Of a stretch of 64,000 nt of DNA, positions 11,423 to 23,823 are shown piece by piece; positions within the stretch are counted from its first letter, which is position 1, and each line of letters opens with the position of its first letter. The notes beneath the pieces are model-generated. The model had not been told where the DNA came from. It made no database searches and was given only the letters and a program-made list of their open reading frames with translations. A program made the translations under genes and the position numbers. This DNA is from Spirodela intermedia. Lineage: Eukaryota > Streptophyta > Magnoliopsida > Alismatales > Araceae. Location of the stretch: NCBI GenBank assembly GCA_902729315.2, contig LR746265.1, positions 6,702,892-6,766,891 on the forward strand, in the 5' to 3' direction.

Positions 11423-14400
11423 ATGGCTCTAATCGGTCCTCATTTTCTGTCTCATCACCATCTTCTTCTTCATGTTCTTCTTGTTGATGTGGTCTTTATC
11501 AATCTCCTGGCCGCTTCTGCCAGCAACGTGAGTAGACCAGCAGCTTCCTGTCTTCTCCTCTCTCTTTGCCCTGCAGTCTGCTCGTGCGTTCTCTCCTTCA
11601 GCCGTTCGCTAACTCTCTCTCTGTTTTCTTCTTCTTCTTCTTCTTCTTCTTCTTCTTCTTCTTCTTCTTCTTCTTCTTCTTTCCAGGTTCACATTGTTTA
11701 CATGGGAGAGAGACGCCAGGACGAGCCCCACCTCGCCCAGATGCTGCACCACGACATCCTCTCTTCTGTTCTGGGAAGGTAACAGCCGGCAAATCGTTTT
11801 CCCTTCGCAGTCCTCGTCTGTAAATTCGCCTTCTTCCTCGTGGTCTCGTGTAATCAAAGAAATCTGTTCTGTTGTGATCTGAGCACCCGGCCTTTTTCCG
11901 ACCTGCATCCTGTAGCCCAGAAGTAGCAGCTTCATCGATCCTCTACAGCTATAAACATGGGTTTTCAGGGTTTGCGGCAGTTCTCACAGAATCACAGGCT
12001 AAACGTATCGCCGGTGCGTGCGTCTCCCACTGAACTCTTTGCTTGGCGTTCGACGATCCAATCCGCATCTTCTGCAGATCTCCCCGGGGTTGTGAACGTC
12101 GTTCCCAATCGTATTCTTAATCTCCACACAACGAGGAGCTGGGATTTCCTGCGACTGGATCCAGCGCCCAGGAGCGGGCTTCTCTCAAAGAGTCGATCTG
12201 GGGAAGGATCGATCATCGGCCTTCTGGATACCGGTAAAGTCTCATTCTTTGCTCTGAAATGCAAGTGGAATTCATGGCTCGTTCTCCTGTATGTGAGCCT
12301 CTCCTGTTGGGAAAAAAAATTCTGCTGCCAGGTATTTGGCCCGAATCAGAAAGTTTCAGGGAGGAAGGGATCGGACAAGTGCCCTCTCGATGGAGAGGGA
12401 TCTGCCAAGAAGGCGAAGACTTTAGTCTCTCCCATTGCAACAGGTCAGTCAGCCGCCGCTGGCCATCTTCAACCCCCTCTTTCTCGATCAGCTCCCTGTA
12501 AGATGCCAAGCTTCTGATTTGTTCCAATAATACGGAAAAATAAAATCTCTAGAACATCATCATCTTCCTGCCCACAAATGGCCATTTATTTATAGCAAGC
12601 TCTCCTCAGATACGGAGATTATACGCCGTGTAATTGAGATCTCCTTCATAGGGCTGCTCCTGCAGGAAAATCATCGGGGCCCGCTGGTACGCCAAAGGGT
12701 ACGAGGCCGAGTTCGGAAAGCTCAATGAGAGCAACGTGTTCGAGTTTTTGTCCCCTCGAGATGCTCTCGGGCACGGTACCCACACGTCGTCCACCGCCGC
12801 CGGCTCTCCCGTGGAGAACGCCGCCGTCGCGGGGCTTGCGAGGGGACTGGCCAGAGGCGGCGCGCCGAATGCCCACTTGGCGATATACAAAGTCTGTTGG
12901 GCCACCGGCGACTGCAGCGCCGCCGACATCCTCGCCGCCTTCGACGACGCCATAGCCGACGGCGTTGACGTTCTCTCCGTCTCTCTGGGATCGCCGCCCC
13001 CTCTGTCTTCGTATGTTGACGACGTGCTCGCCGTCGGCTCCTTCCACGCGGCGGCCAGAGGGATTGCGGTGGTCTCCTCCGCCGGGAATTCCGGCCCCTA
13101 CGCTCAGACCGTCATGAACACTGCTCCCTGGGTGATCACAGTGGCGGCGAGCACCGTAGATCGGGCATTCCCCACTTTGATTACGCTCAGAAACAACAGA
13201 ACCCTAGTGGTAAATTCATGTCTTTTTCAGGATTTTCATCGCAGAGTAAGAGAACTGGCTTCATTTTTTTTTTCTTTTCACGATCCCAATGCAGGGTCAG
13301 TCATTATACGCGGTGAAGGAGGGCGAGTTCCATGATTTGGTGTTTGGCCAAAACATCGCTTCTAATTCAGCAGGAGCTGATGACGCCAGGTGTGGCATCT
13401 GTCTGTAAATTGATTTCAACTGTGGAGGGTCTCTGTCTGATGCGAGGAGGCCCTCGCCTTGCAGAAGCTGCAGTGGAGGATCCCTGAATGCCACCTTAGC
13501 CAGGGGGAAGGTGGTGCTCTGCTTCCAGTCCCGTCTCCAGAGATCTGCCTCCGTTGCGACCAGAACTGTGATGAAAGCTCGCGGCGTGGGCCTGATCTTC
13601 GCCCAGTTTCCCACCATGGATGTGTCTTCCACCCTGGGTTTTCCCTGCATCGTGGCAGATTTCGAAACTGGGACGGCCATTCTTTCCTACATCGGCACCA
13701 CAAGGTGAGAATCATAGAATCTCACACCCGTGCTGAAAGATTTCTCACAGAGGAGTTCCTCCCTCTGCTCCAGAGAACCAGGCGTAAGACTGAACCCGAC
13801 GAAGACAACGGTGGGGACGGTGGTCTCCCCCGAGGTGGCCTTCTTTTCTTCTCGGGGACCCAGCTCCCTCTCTCCCTCCATCTTGAAGGTGACGCCCTCT
13901 CTTCTTGATGAATCTAGGTTTCTGGTGAGCTAGTTCATAGCTGGTCTGGTCTCTCTCTACAGCCTGACATCGCCGCCCCTGGTGTGAACATCCTCGCCTC
14001 ATGGTCCCCAGCTTCCCTTCCCCCACCTGGGGTCCCTCCATCAACATTCAAGATCGTATCAGGGACCTCCATGGCCTGCCCCCACATCTCCGGCATCGTC
14101 GCCCTGCTCAAGTCCGTTCATCCCGATTGGAGCCCTGCGGCGCTGAAGTCCGCCCTCGTCACCTCCGGTAGCTAGAAACCAAAGAAGTTTCTCCCATTTA
14201 TCCCCATCCCACTGTAAGCTGATCTTCCCTCCGGCAGCCTCTGTAACAGCGGAATCCGGCCAGAGCCTCACGGCGGAGGGAGCCCCCTACAAGAACGGCG
14301 ACCCCTTCGACTACGGCGGCGGCCATGTTGACCCGAACAGGGCCATGGATCCCGGCCTGGTGTTCGACATGGGCACCTCCGGTCACCTCCGGTTTCTCTG

Positions 14401-14818
14401 CTCCATGGGTTACAACAACACCGCCGTCAGCCTGATGGCCCGCCGGCAAACCATTTGCCGGAGCGCCGCCGTATTCTCCCCCCAGAGCGACCTCAATCTG
14501 CCTTCCATCTCCATCCCGGAGCTTAGGGGAAGGCTGAGTGTGGCGAGAACGGCGACGAACGTCGGCCCTGTGGCGTCCACATACAGAGCTCGCGTGGAGG
14601 CGCCGCCTGGGGTTGGGGTCAGAGTGGCTCCGGCGATCCTGGAATTCAACTCCTCAGTGAAGAAGATCAGATTCGAGGTCAACTTCAAGCCCCTCTTTAG
14701 GGTTCGGGGGAGGTACTCCTTCGGAAGCTTGACCTGGGAGGATGGATTCCATGCGGTGAGGATCCCACTGGCGGTCCGTCCAGTCGCCGACGATTCTGAC
14801 AGCACCACGGAGGTTTGA
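11423..14818 (+). CDS. Subtilisin-like serine protease (subtilase, SBT3-like)
   Basis: Eleven exons agree in phase: 11423-11527, 11687-11778, 11916-12013, 12078-12233, 12332-12443, 12666-13209, 13295-13389, 13465-13704, 13774-13888, 13963-14167, 14238-14818. They encode 780 residues. Order: hydrophobic signal peptide (to about 34), I9 propeptide (VHIVYMGER ... HTTRSWDFL, about 36-120), then the S8 domain with the full catalytic set: Asp149 (GLLDTGIWPES), His224 (GHGTHTSS), oxyanion Asn329 (SAGNSGP), Ser555 (GTSMACPH). A PA-type insert (about 375-485) and a C-terminal Fn3-like domain follow. Family knowledge: plant subtilases are secreted to the apoplast, autoprocess the I9 domain, and act in development and defence. 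The propeptide and [15 protein letters not shown] wording fit the SBT3 group. The substrate is unknown. The gene looks intact. Confidence 0.93.
11626..11684 (+). repeat. (TTC)n microsatellite in subtilase intron 1
   Basis: A nearly pure TTC run of about 19 units ends a few bases before the CAG acceptor at 11686, so it makes up the polypyrimidine tract of intron 1. Confidence 0.95.
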
Positions 14819-15543
14819 AGATCGCCATGGCTGTAGTTAGTTTGACTTTATTCCCGATTAAGCAAAGATATGATCTTCTTTCCTGTGAGAAGAAGTTCTG
14901 CATGTAGTATAAGATCCTAGCTTGCCAATGGCGGGTCCCTCGGTCAACGGTCGACAGAGCATTAAAAAATCCATCTTATGCTTCTTTTTTTCTTACACGT
15001 GCCGTCTTAGATAAGGCATAAAATAAGGTCATGTTGACCTTCAACTGGAGCTTCTTGACTCTGGAGTAAAAACCAGAGTCAATGGTCCCCATAATGGGCA
15101 AAGTCCAGTAACAGAAGCCCAGCAAGGCCCGAGCCCACTGAGGTCATTGCTCCTCCTGACGTCAGTGGATTGGGTATCTTCTGTACGGTGTCTCGCAGGT
15201 GCAATGTACGGGTTCCCCGGAGAGGAGTCAATGTAGACAGTCCTTGCGCTGCACGTGACCTGACGTGAAGGGCGCCCACTCGCTAGCCGGGCCAGCCCGT
15301 CACACCGCTCGATGATTCTCCCAGCTGCGGCTCCGATCCTCCGCTGGTGCTGCAATCGGGCGGTCCAAGAGGCCGCCACGTCGCCCAGCCGGAGGAGCGG
15401 CGCCATCCGCCACCGCCGCCTTCCTGGGTTCACGCTTCTCTTGTTTCTCTCTGCGCAAAGGAAACCCCGCTGGATTAATGAAACTTCCACGTGACCGGTC
15501 GGTCGCCGGGCCAAAACGAGGAAGACGAGGCCAGCAAGCAAGA

Positions 15544-15568
15544 CCCCCCCCCCCCCCCCCCCCCCCCC
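15544..15568. repeat. Poly(C) run (about 25 bases)
   Basis: An uninterrupted homopolymer of C (G on the minus strand). Its length may be imprecise in any assembly. Confidence 0.9.
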
Positions 15569-16446
15569 ATCCCACTTCGAGTTCCAGTTTTACCCCGTGG
15601 ACCCATGCCAAATTACCAGACCACCCCCGCCGTCTGTGGGCGGCGCCGCCGAGCACGAACGGCCGCTGGTGGCGGGCCCACCACCCACGAGCACGTGATG
15701 TGTGCCGGAACAGCAACCGGATGAGACCATTTCCCCGTCGCTGTCCAACCCCCTCCCCCCCTCCTTCCCAACATCAGCCACTCGCTCGCACGCGCAGGTC
15801 AACGGGGACCGGCGGCGGCGGCGGCGGCTGAGGCTGAGGCTTGGTTTTTCTCTCTACAGAGGCTCGCTCTCCCACGGCGGTACCGTCCTCACAGGCGTCG
15901 TCATGGGCCCCTCCGTTCGGCCTTTCCGGTCATGTTCGCGGAGTTCCAGCTGTTGGCCCCGTATCGATCCTGCATACCCAATTACGCGGTTGCTGTCGTC
16001 GCCGAGACCCGTCGTAGCCGCCAGTAGATGGCGACGGCAACGTGTTGACCGCCACCCTAAGCCGGAGCTGGTAAAAGGAGAATTCCCCTGCCGCCGTGCG
16101 CTATCCGACGGTGAGCCCGCCGGTCGCACCCACCGACGGTGGTTGACCGACTTAGGCGAAGGGTGGGTCGCCGACGGCGGGGGGATCGCCACCGCCGGGT
16201 GAATTCAGCGGGTGGCGGAGGGTTTTTATTAAAGAAGGGGGAATTTGGCGGCTCCGCCGTCGGGGGTCTCCTTAGTTTACGATATTTTTTACTGTTCATG
16301 ACCGCCGTTTCCTTCCGAGACTTCTCCACCGCCCTCCTCCACCGCGTCTGCTAAAAATAAGCCTCGTCGCGTACAAAAAACCACACAGAAAAGGTGAAAA
16401 AGCGGTAAAGCCTGCTGCGTGTTGGTTGTTTCGTTTCTGAAGGAAG

Positions 16447-16861
16447 GAGCGCGCGCGCGAGAGAGAGAGAGAAAGAGAGAGAGAAGTGAGGGGGAGGATG
16501 GGAGGGTGCATTTGTTTCGCGCAGGGGGGCTCTTTCAGCCATTGAATGCTCCACCAAACCCTCCGCCCCCTACCTTCTTCTTCTTCTTCAACCTCCGGCT
16601 CCGGCAGTCGTCTCTAACACCCCCCCCGCTTCTAACCCCGAACGGACCACCGGACGGGTCGTCGTCGTCCTCCCCCGCCGAGCATTTCCTCCGCTCCTCG
16701 TCCTGCGCAAGTGCACCGGTCGTCATTATTGCTCCCTTCCTCCTCCGGTGGCCAGGTAAAACCGGGCAATTACGACGATAGATCGGGGTTGACGCAAAAC
16801 TGTTGTTTTGCGGATGAAATTTCTCTTCTTTTTCGTTCGGGGTCTGAAAAGAAGAAAAGTC

Positions 16862-16898
<37 letters not shown>
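16447..16898. repeat. Two (GA)n microsatellites in the GATA upstream region
   Basis: GC/GA runs at about 16450-16485 and GA at about 16865-16898, with ordinary sequence between. Both lie upstream of the GATA start codon. Confidence 0.85.
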
Positions 16899-16901
<3 letters not shown>

Positions 16902-17217
16902 GGGAGGACTGTTTCCTGTGGTCTGTCCTTTATTGGGTCCTCCCGCTCGCTCCCCCGGACCCTCTCCTCGCTTCTTCTTCTTCCTCCTTTCTTTTAATTT
17001 AAGATTCTTTTCCCAGGGCCATTCCTTCTCTCTGCGTCCCGTCGTCTCTCTCGCTCTCTCTCCGCCTGGTGTCACGCATATATTAAAATAAGAATTTCTC
17101 AATTTCTACGCAGGGTTTTGACAGGAGGAATAGAAAGAGGAAGAGAGAGGGACAGGGAGGGAGCGAGAGATTTTCAGCAGAAGAAGAGGAAGAGTAAGAG
17201 GAGGAAGAAGGGAATCG

Positions 17218-18562
17218 ATGGATTGCGTGGAGACCGCGGTGCTGAGGAAGGCCGGCCTCCACCAGGAGATGGTCATGTTCTCCTCCTCCTCCACCGCCGC
17301 CGCGCTTTCTGGGCACTGGCAGTGCCAGCAGAGCTCCCCGTGTCTCCCCTGCCCCCCCCCGGCAGAGGAGGACTTCTCCGTGGACGACCTCCTCGATTTG
17401 GGGGACGGTAAGGAGCTGACCAGCGACATGGAGGACTTCCTAGAGGTGGAAGAAGAAGAAGAAGAGGAAGAGGGGAAGGAATCCCCCATTGACTTGGACA
17501 GCTCCTCAGTCCTCTCCTTCCAGGCTCCCCCGCCCTCCGAGCCCACCGTTCCTGTGAGACCCTGCTCATCCTCTCTCTCTTTCAAGCTTTTCTTGCTAGA
17601 AGCATAAGAGAGAGAAACCTGAAACCTGAAATCTTCCCTCTTCCTTTCCCCTCTCCTGATGTCTGGTTTTCTGGTTTCGAAACAAGCAGGCGGGAGACGT
17701 GGCAGACCTGGAGTGGGTCTCCCGGTTCGTGGACGACTCCTACTCGGAGTTCCCCGCCGCCGTTGCTCCGTTTCCGGCGGCGTCGAAGACGGAGGCTCCT
17801 CCCAAGCCCCAAGTCGCTGGCGCAAACGCCTCCTGGAAGAGAACCTGGGGGAGTTGCTGCTTCTCGACGGACACCCTGGTTGTGCCCGCCAAGGCCCGGA
17901 GCAAGCGTTCTCGCTCCGGCGGGCGGGTTTGGTCCTTCTGCCGCCCGCCCTTCTTCACAGAGTCATCTTCTTCCTCCTGCTCCTCCGGCTCTTCTTCCTC
18001 CTCCTGCTCCGCCTCCTCCACCATTTCCTCCTGCCTCCTGCACGAAAACCTCACCGGCAGCGGCGGCGGCGGCGGTGGAAACCCCGACCTCTTCCCCGAC
18101 AGCGTCTCAGGACGGCCCCTCCTGCTCACACTCGAGCAGCACCCGCCGCAGCAGCTTCAGCTTCCAGTGAAGAAGAAGAAAGGGCGGAAACCCAAGGCCC
18201 TGACGGGGGCCGCCGCCGCGGGAGACGGCGGCGCCGCCGGAGAGCTGCCGCAGACCCGGCGGCGGTGCACCCACTGCGGGGTGGACAAGACGCCGCAGTG
18301 GAGAGCGGGGCCCATGGGCGCCAAGACGCTCTGCAACGCCTGCGGCGTCCGCTACAAGTCCGGCCGCCTCCTGCCGGAGTACCGCCCCGCCGGCAGCCCC
18401 ACCTTCGTCAGCCATATCCATTCCAACAGCCACCGCAAGGTCTTGGAGATGCGCCGGAAGAAGGAGATCCTCGACGCCCCCGCCGCCGTCACCGGCGTCG
18501 CCGCCTGCTCCCCCCTGCCGCCGCTGCTAACGGTGGCGCCGCAGCCCTACGGCGTCGTCTGA
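17218..18562 (+). CDS. GATA zinc-finger transcription factor, subfamily I (GATA5/7/12-like)
   Basis: Two exons, 17218-17553 and 17690-18562, are joined in phase 0 and encode 402 residues. The N-terminal part has an acidic patch ([17 protein letters not shown]) and conserved blocks [14 protein letters not shown] and [13 protein letters not shown] basic KKKKGRKPK stretch precedes a single zinc finger, Cys305-x2-Cys308-x18-Cys327-x2-Cys330 ([20 protein letters not shown]), followed by [20 protein letters not shown]. The 18-residue loop, the [17 protein letters not shown] tail and the two-exon structure define subfamily I (class A) plant GATA factors, nuclear proteins that bind WGATAR promoter elements, often in light-related control. 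Serine, glycine and proline runs between the blocks are low-complexity. The start is the first ATG, in a purine-rich context. Intact. Confidence 0.95.
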
Positions 18563-19895
18563 ACCGGCCGACCCTCGCCGGCTCGGCCGCCTGTACATTA
18601 CCGGCGTCTAACGCCGTGTGGGTTTCTCTAACCCCGCGACTAGGCAGGTCTCACGTTTTCCCCCGCTATTTTTCCATTAACTCCTTGGAGCTTTCTCTTT
18701 CTACCCAGCTAGGAATTTAGGCTTTTTAGTGAGAGGATTTGTTTTAGAGTTTCGGAATTGTGTCAGCGCCGCCGCCCACAGGCCCCCTTTTGCCCACCTC
18801 CCTCCTCCGTTCTGTCATCACCTGGCGCAACTTCTGCAAGAGACGTAGAGAGAGAGGGCGATGGTGTCCTCTGTAATGCCGAGTTCATACTTGATTATAT
18901 TCTTACATCTCTCCGCCTCCTCTACAGTCAGGACCTCACTCGCCCCGCTACCCGCTCCTCTTCTAGCATGGTGGGTTCCCCCTCGACTCGCACCCACCCC
19001 ACTCTCTCTCTCTCTCGCTCGCTCTTACTTGCTCGTGATACTAGCTGGGATATGATGAGGTGTTGGGTTGGGGTCGGTGAGGACACGTGAGGTGGGGACA
19101 GACGTGGGGTGGAGGAGTATTTTATGTTATCGTGGTTTGAAAGATGGGGACGAGCCGTGGAGGGGCCGAACTAGGGGCCTAACTGGGGTCCACGTGGGGT
19201 GTTGGATGCCACCTCTGAGGCCTGCGGGTGACGTGCTCCGATGCCGCGCCATCCGGAGCTCTGACTTAGTCAACTGTCAGTTAGTCAGCGCCTCCGCGGG
19301 ATCTCCTCCTCCGCTGGGCCACGTCAAAGATTTTCACCCTTGGTGGGCCCTTCTCCGGAGAGACGGGTTCAATGGTCAGGTCATGTTCCGCGTGCCGAGG
19401 ATCACGTTTAAACTCCGTCCCACCTGCGGGGGGGCGCATGGTACCGCGTTTCCGCGGGGACGGATTCTTCCTCGAGAAATTTCATCGCAAAAAAGTTTCA
19501 ATAAAAAATATTATGGAAATATTGATTAGTCAACGGAGTCAGCCTCACTGGTCAAATTATTAATGGCCTCTTGCAAGTCCATTATTATCTAGATTAGAGC
19601 AAGTGCGGGCCATGTGGAAGGTGGTGCCGCTAGAGCCGCAAGTCCTTGCACCATGCCGGATTGGTAGCTTCGAATCTGGATTATACTGAACTTGGGAATC
19701 GCCGCCACTGATCGCTGACCGATCTCTACCTGGTTTCCTCCGCCGTTGACGGCGGCCTACCCGTCCCCTCGCATCAAGTTCCACGCAGACTTCCATGGGA
19801 TCCAACCCGATAGCTCGGTGTCCATTTTCCTCTCTCCACACTCTCGTTTCTCTTTCTTTGACCTCCATTTAGGAGATACAGCGACAGATGGATAG

Positions 19896-19901
19896 TGAAA
19901 G

Positions 19902-19943
<42 letters not shown>

Positions 19944-19944
19944 G
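19896..19944. repeat. (TA)n-(GA)n compound microsatellite
   Basis: A TATATA run passes directly into GAGAGA, in non-coding DNA. Confidence 0.9.
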
Positions 19945-21437
19945 GAGAGTTCCGCGGAGTCTGAGAGCCGGTGGTCTAATAAACCTTAAACGACACATCT
20001 CCTGGCCGGACTGAGAAATCCCTCACTGTCTTTCGTGGCCGGGGTTGACGTCAAACCAGGAGTGGGAGGGGGGGGAAGAGAAGTCATGCCCTTCAGGGAA
20101 ACCCGCCCGCCTTATCACGGAAGCCAGAGAGGCGTGGGGAGGGTCCAACGGGTAGTCTGTTGGCGTTGGACTCCGACGCGGTCGTTGCAGAGGCAGGAAT
20201 CCTCCCGCGCGGTGGCGCCGCCGGGTGGGCCCGCGAGGCTCCTCAATAAGGCCACGCAACAATTGCTTTTTTCTTCCTCCGGCACGCGACAACCAGGGAA
20301 CACTGGGTCCGGTGGTGGCGCCGTCTGTTCATGAGAAGAATAGGGGGGGTGTCGTCACCGCGGTCGCCTGCTACCTCATCCATCGAACCTCACGTAGGGG
20401 AGAATCCTGTGCCCGTGTTGACTACGGTTCCCTCTCCTCTCCTTCAGAAAGCGAGTGGTGAGTGCAAACCTAATGGCCCCATCAAAAGGTTGAAGAAGAT
20501 GGCTCCCTCGTTCCTTGAGTTAGTTCCTGTAGAAGAAAGTACTACTATTTTGTCATGGCTCATTTTACTGTTTTCACTAAACTCCGAGGGCTCCTTAATA
20601 GACGATGAGTGTAAAACATATTTGAAAAGTATCCACAGACAACCAATGCTAACAGTAACTGAAACTAATAAGAAAATCTAGACTAAATGTTACCTAATTT
20701 GAAAAATCTAATGAAAAATTCTGCTGAAAAATTCTACTGAAACTAAGATAAGAATCGGCCTCGTTGTATGCCCACTGATTCTCTTCGGCCGGATAGAACT
20801 CAACCTTGTTGAGTACCACTCAACAATCTCATGGTTGATCTCTATAGGGTCCAGATGATGCTAGTCCACTCCTTGCCGTGTGATCAAACAGAGTTAAACC
20901 CCTTCATCACACGAGATAGCGCTAAAACTTGCCGCCCATTTCACGAGAGAGCAGTGAAACCTGTCCTCTGTGTGCATCGCTAGCTTTCCTAATCCTTGGG
21001 ATTAGATCGCTCACTTATTCATTACCCATTTAACCTAATCTTGCCAATCAAGGATGCTGTTAATGTGTATTTTAGGAGAGGATCGTTCTCAATGGACGAC
21101 GATGGATCACACCATTTGTCATGCACGCTTACGGGATCATAGAAAGTAATCTCATAATCATCCAATATATAAAAAATATACACATTATTTCTACAACATT
21201 TTGTAATCTTGAACGAAACTAAGGATTTAGTTGTTTTTATGAGAAAATTCTTGAAATTTCTGGTGGCTTGGATTAGAACAACCGTTGTTATTGTGAGTCA
21301 TTGGAAGAGTTTGCATCAAAATACTAGTAGTCTCTCTCCATTTGCAAGCGTTGAGTAGTGAAGGTGATTAAGGCGTTGACACTCACTTGAAACGACCTAG
21401 TGCTCTCAAGTGGAGGAAGAGTGATGCCATCAACATA

Positions 21438-21438
21438 C

Positions 21439-21477
<39 letters not shown>

Positions 21478-21478
21478 A
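21438..21478. repeat. (TC)n-(AC)n compound microsatellite
   Basis: A CTCTCT run followed by ACACAC in non-coding DNA. Confidence 0.9.
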
Positions 21479-22455
21479 GCACGCACAGGACAATGTAGAT
21501 TAGAGATCCATCTACTACCTCTTCCCATGAGTCGTAAAGTTTTTTTCTTTTATCAATTGACTCCCCACTTAGTGAACAAGACTGGCCTCTCACAAATTCT
21601 TCATACTCATTATGCTCCTTGATAAATTCTAGATCATCCTCACAAGCTCCTTCTAGATCACCTTACTCAATACAGCGTTGACATTCTTTTTTTCAACTAA
21701 TTTTGGTTGGTGTTGTATCGCATATTATCTTAATATTTTAAGAATCCTTGCTTAAACACTTTTCCACCCTTGTGATTGCCTATATAGAATAATTATTTTT
21801 TTATATAAAACCAATTTTATAAACTTCATTTAATTATTATCCCATCCTTGTGACGTAAGTTCACATTGCTAAAGGAATTTGCTCTAGAGCCAAGTGCAGT
21901 CCAGGTTTCCTGATGTCTGATCGATCATGCAGGGTGATACAATCGGATATTTATCAAAATGATTTTATATTTTAAGTAGTGAATTTATATTTTCACACTC
22001 GACTAGAAATTTTTTGAGACTTTTAAATAGCTCGTATGCATAGAAAGTGTTAAGTTGTCATGCAATTTTAAAACGTTTTACCAATTTTAAAATTTTAATG
22101 AAATAAATTATCCTGCCTTTAGAATCACATTCTTCCTTGACGTTGACATAAAAGTGCCAAATACATTGCTTCTATTGGTAAATAATAATCGCTCAGCGGA
22201 TGATGATGTCAACCAGAGTTGCCAGACGTATGCGCGATTGTGTGCTTCTATTGGCTGTTTTACGAACTTATTCTGTCCACAGATAGGGACAAATGAAGAG
22301 CCTGAGAAAGAGTGGTCCCCCATTACCGATGGGGACTCCCTTCTTCTCCTCTATGTGTGTGTGTGTGCGCGCCCTCTCTCTCCATTTTTCCTCCCCCTCC
22401 CTCTCCCCCTCTCTCTTTCTCGATCTCTATCTCTTCTATCTCTATCTCTTGGTAA

Positions 22456-22760
22456 GACAACAATCATTGTGCATCATCTCTCTTTCTCTCTCTCTCCCTC
22501 TTTCTGTGCGTGCCTCTCCGTTTATCCTCCCTCTTGTCATCTCTAAGGCAACAATCATTCTGCATCATCATCATCATCATCTCTCTCTCCTCCCTCTACG
22601 TGCGTGCGTGTGAGGCAACAGTCAGCTCGCATCATCTCTCTTCCCCTCTCTCTATTTGCGTGCGTCGAAGGCAACAGTCATTTCGCATATCATCATCATC
22701 ATCTCTCTCTCTCTGCGCGTGCATCCAATGCAACAGTCAGTTCGCATGGTCATCTTTCTT
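22456..22760 (+). repeat. Imperfect tandem minisatellite, five copies
   Basis: A unit beginning GCAACA(A/G)TCA, then TTCGCATCATCATC, a CT-rich run and a TGCGTGCGT-like end starts at about 22456, 22548, 22615, 22671 and 22730. Spacings are 92, 67, 56 and 59 bases. The copies diverge mainly in the lengths of the CAT and CT runs. Confidence 0.8.
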
Positions 22761-22764
22761 TACA

Positions 22765-22796
22765 CAATCTCAAGGTACCAATCTCAAGGTACCTTG
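22765..22796 (+). repeat. Short direct repeat
   Basis: AATCTCAAGGTACC occurs twice head to tail, followed by another CTTGAG. A recent small duplication next to the minisatellite. Confidence 0.85.
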
Positions 22797-23357
22797 AGGG
22801 CAGCAGTCGGCGATTCATGGGCGAAAGAGAGGTGCACTCCATCTCTATCACAAGTATTTTCCCTCCACGTACTTCTGCCATGGAGAGGAGATTCCATGCT
22901 TGCGTGTGTAGCCACGCCTAAAATTTCATCAATATTCCTGGAAGATTAGGCGCCTTCTTCGTGGCATAAAAACCAGCTCACAGATCACTGTAACTCTATC
23001 ACCCTCTGCTTTTCTTCCCCTTTTCTCCCTCTCATTACCTTTCTTACGTTGACTTCTGTTCAGCGCCCTATTTCTCTATCGTTACCCTGAGAAGACCCAT
23101 TAAACCCTAATTACTATTTTCTTTTTTCTTTTTCCTTTTTGGATCAGCGCAAATATGGTCGTCTAGTGGTTTCTGCGGCTTCGTTTATGCTCCTCTCAAA
23201 ACTGCACATTTACGTATCGTCGTTCCTCCATTATTGATGGAAAGACGAGGTAGCCTCAGGCAATGTGCCCAGCGAACCCCAACTTGGAAAGCCCTGTCCG
23301 ATAAACAGCCGGCGACATAGGAGTTTGAAGCTGCGCATATCTATGCTCAGCGTGATT

Positions 23358-23359
<2 letters not shown>

Positions 23360-23396
<37 letters not shown>

Positions 23397-23424
23397 CTCT
23401 CTCGATATATATATATATATATTA
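23360..23424. repeat. (CT)n-(AT)n compound microsatellite
   Basis: A CT run with one interruption followed by ATATAT. Confidence 0.9.
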
Positions 23425-23823
23425 TCTCAGTTTTCCACGCTGAGTTGGGTACACAGAGACCAAAGGGGCAGTATTTTATTTATGTGACAATTTAATATTA
23501 GCCATGGTATAAAATGATGTATATTTTTGACTATTTAGACTTCTCCGATGGCAGTGTATCATCTGCTCTCGTAATGTGGGCTTAGCGCAGATGTTTTTGG
23601 GTCGGGCCCAATAAAATCTGGAGATGAAGCTGGTTCGGTCCTCGTAGATTCATGCTAACAAAGCAGAAAACGATAAAATGAACTCTAAATCGACTCTCCG
23701 GGCCGCTACCTTTTAAAAGACGAGTCGGAGATCATGATGGGCTGCACGGCCGGCCCATTATGTATTATGGGCCTATGAATTTGGTCCCGGTTGGCCCACC
23801 TAGGAAGAAGAGGGGGTGAGGAT

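Larger units (their letters stand above)
14819..17217. other. Intergenic region between subtilase and GATA genes
   Basis: It holds the subtilase 3' UTR, then GC-rich DNA with low-complexity runs: a C run at 15544-15568, GCGC/(GA)n at about 16450-16485, and (GA)n at about 16865-16898 within the likely 5' leader of the GATA gene. Several overlapping open frames up to about 166 codons exist but have no recognisable domain. A CT-rich then GA-rich leader just upstream of 17218 is typical of plant 5' UTRs. Confidence 0.5.
18563..23823. other. Gene-free region with low-complexity DNA between GATA and LRR genes
   Basis: It starts with the GATA 3' UTR. Small open frames on both strands have no family resemblance. 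It holds microsatellites at about 19900-19943 ((TA)n then (GA)n), 21438-21477 ((TC)n(AC)n) and 23360-23424 ((CT)n then (AT)n), plus a CT-rich minisatellite at 22456-22760. Composition is GC-rich to about 20700, then AT-rich. I see no RNA gene or readable transposon domain. Confidence 0.5.

Noticed and set aside
13459-13908. 149-codon frame through subtilase exons 8 and 9
   Set aside because: Wrong frame relative to the PA-domain coding sequence. The conserved reading needs introns at 13390-13464 and 13705-13773.
15041-16202. Open frames of 110-166 codons between subtilase and GATA genes
   Set aside because: They include homopolymer (poly-C) translations and low-complexity Arg/Pro, with no family resemblance.
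17659-18720. 353-codon plus-strand frame overlapping the GATA gene
   Set aside because: It is out of frame with the zinc finger, Arg/Pro-rich, and arises from GC-rich coding sequence.
20035-20681. Open frames in the GATA-LRR spacer
   Set aside because: No conserved motif, no supporting splice structure or neighbour logic.
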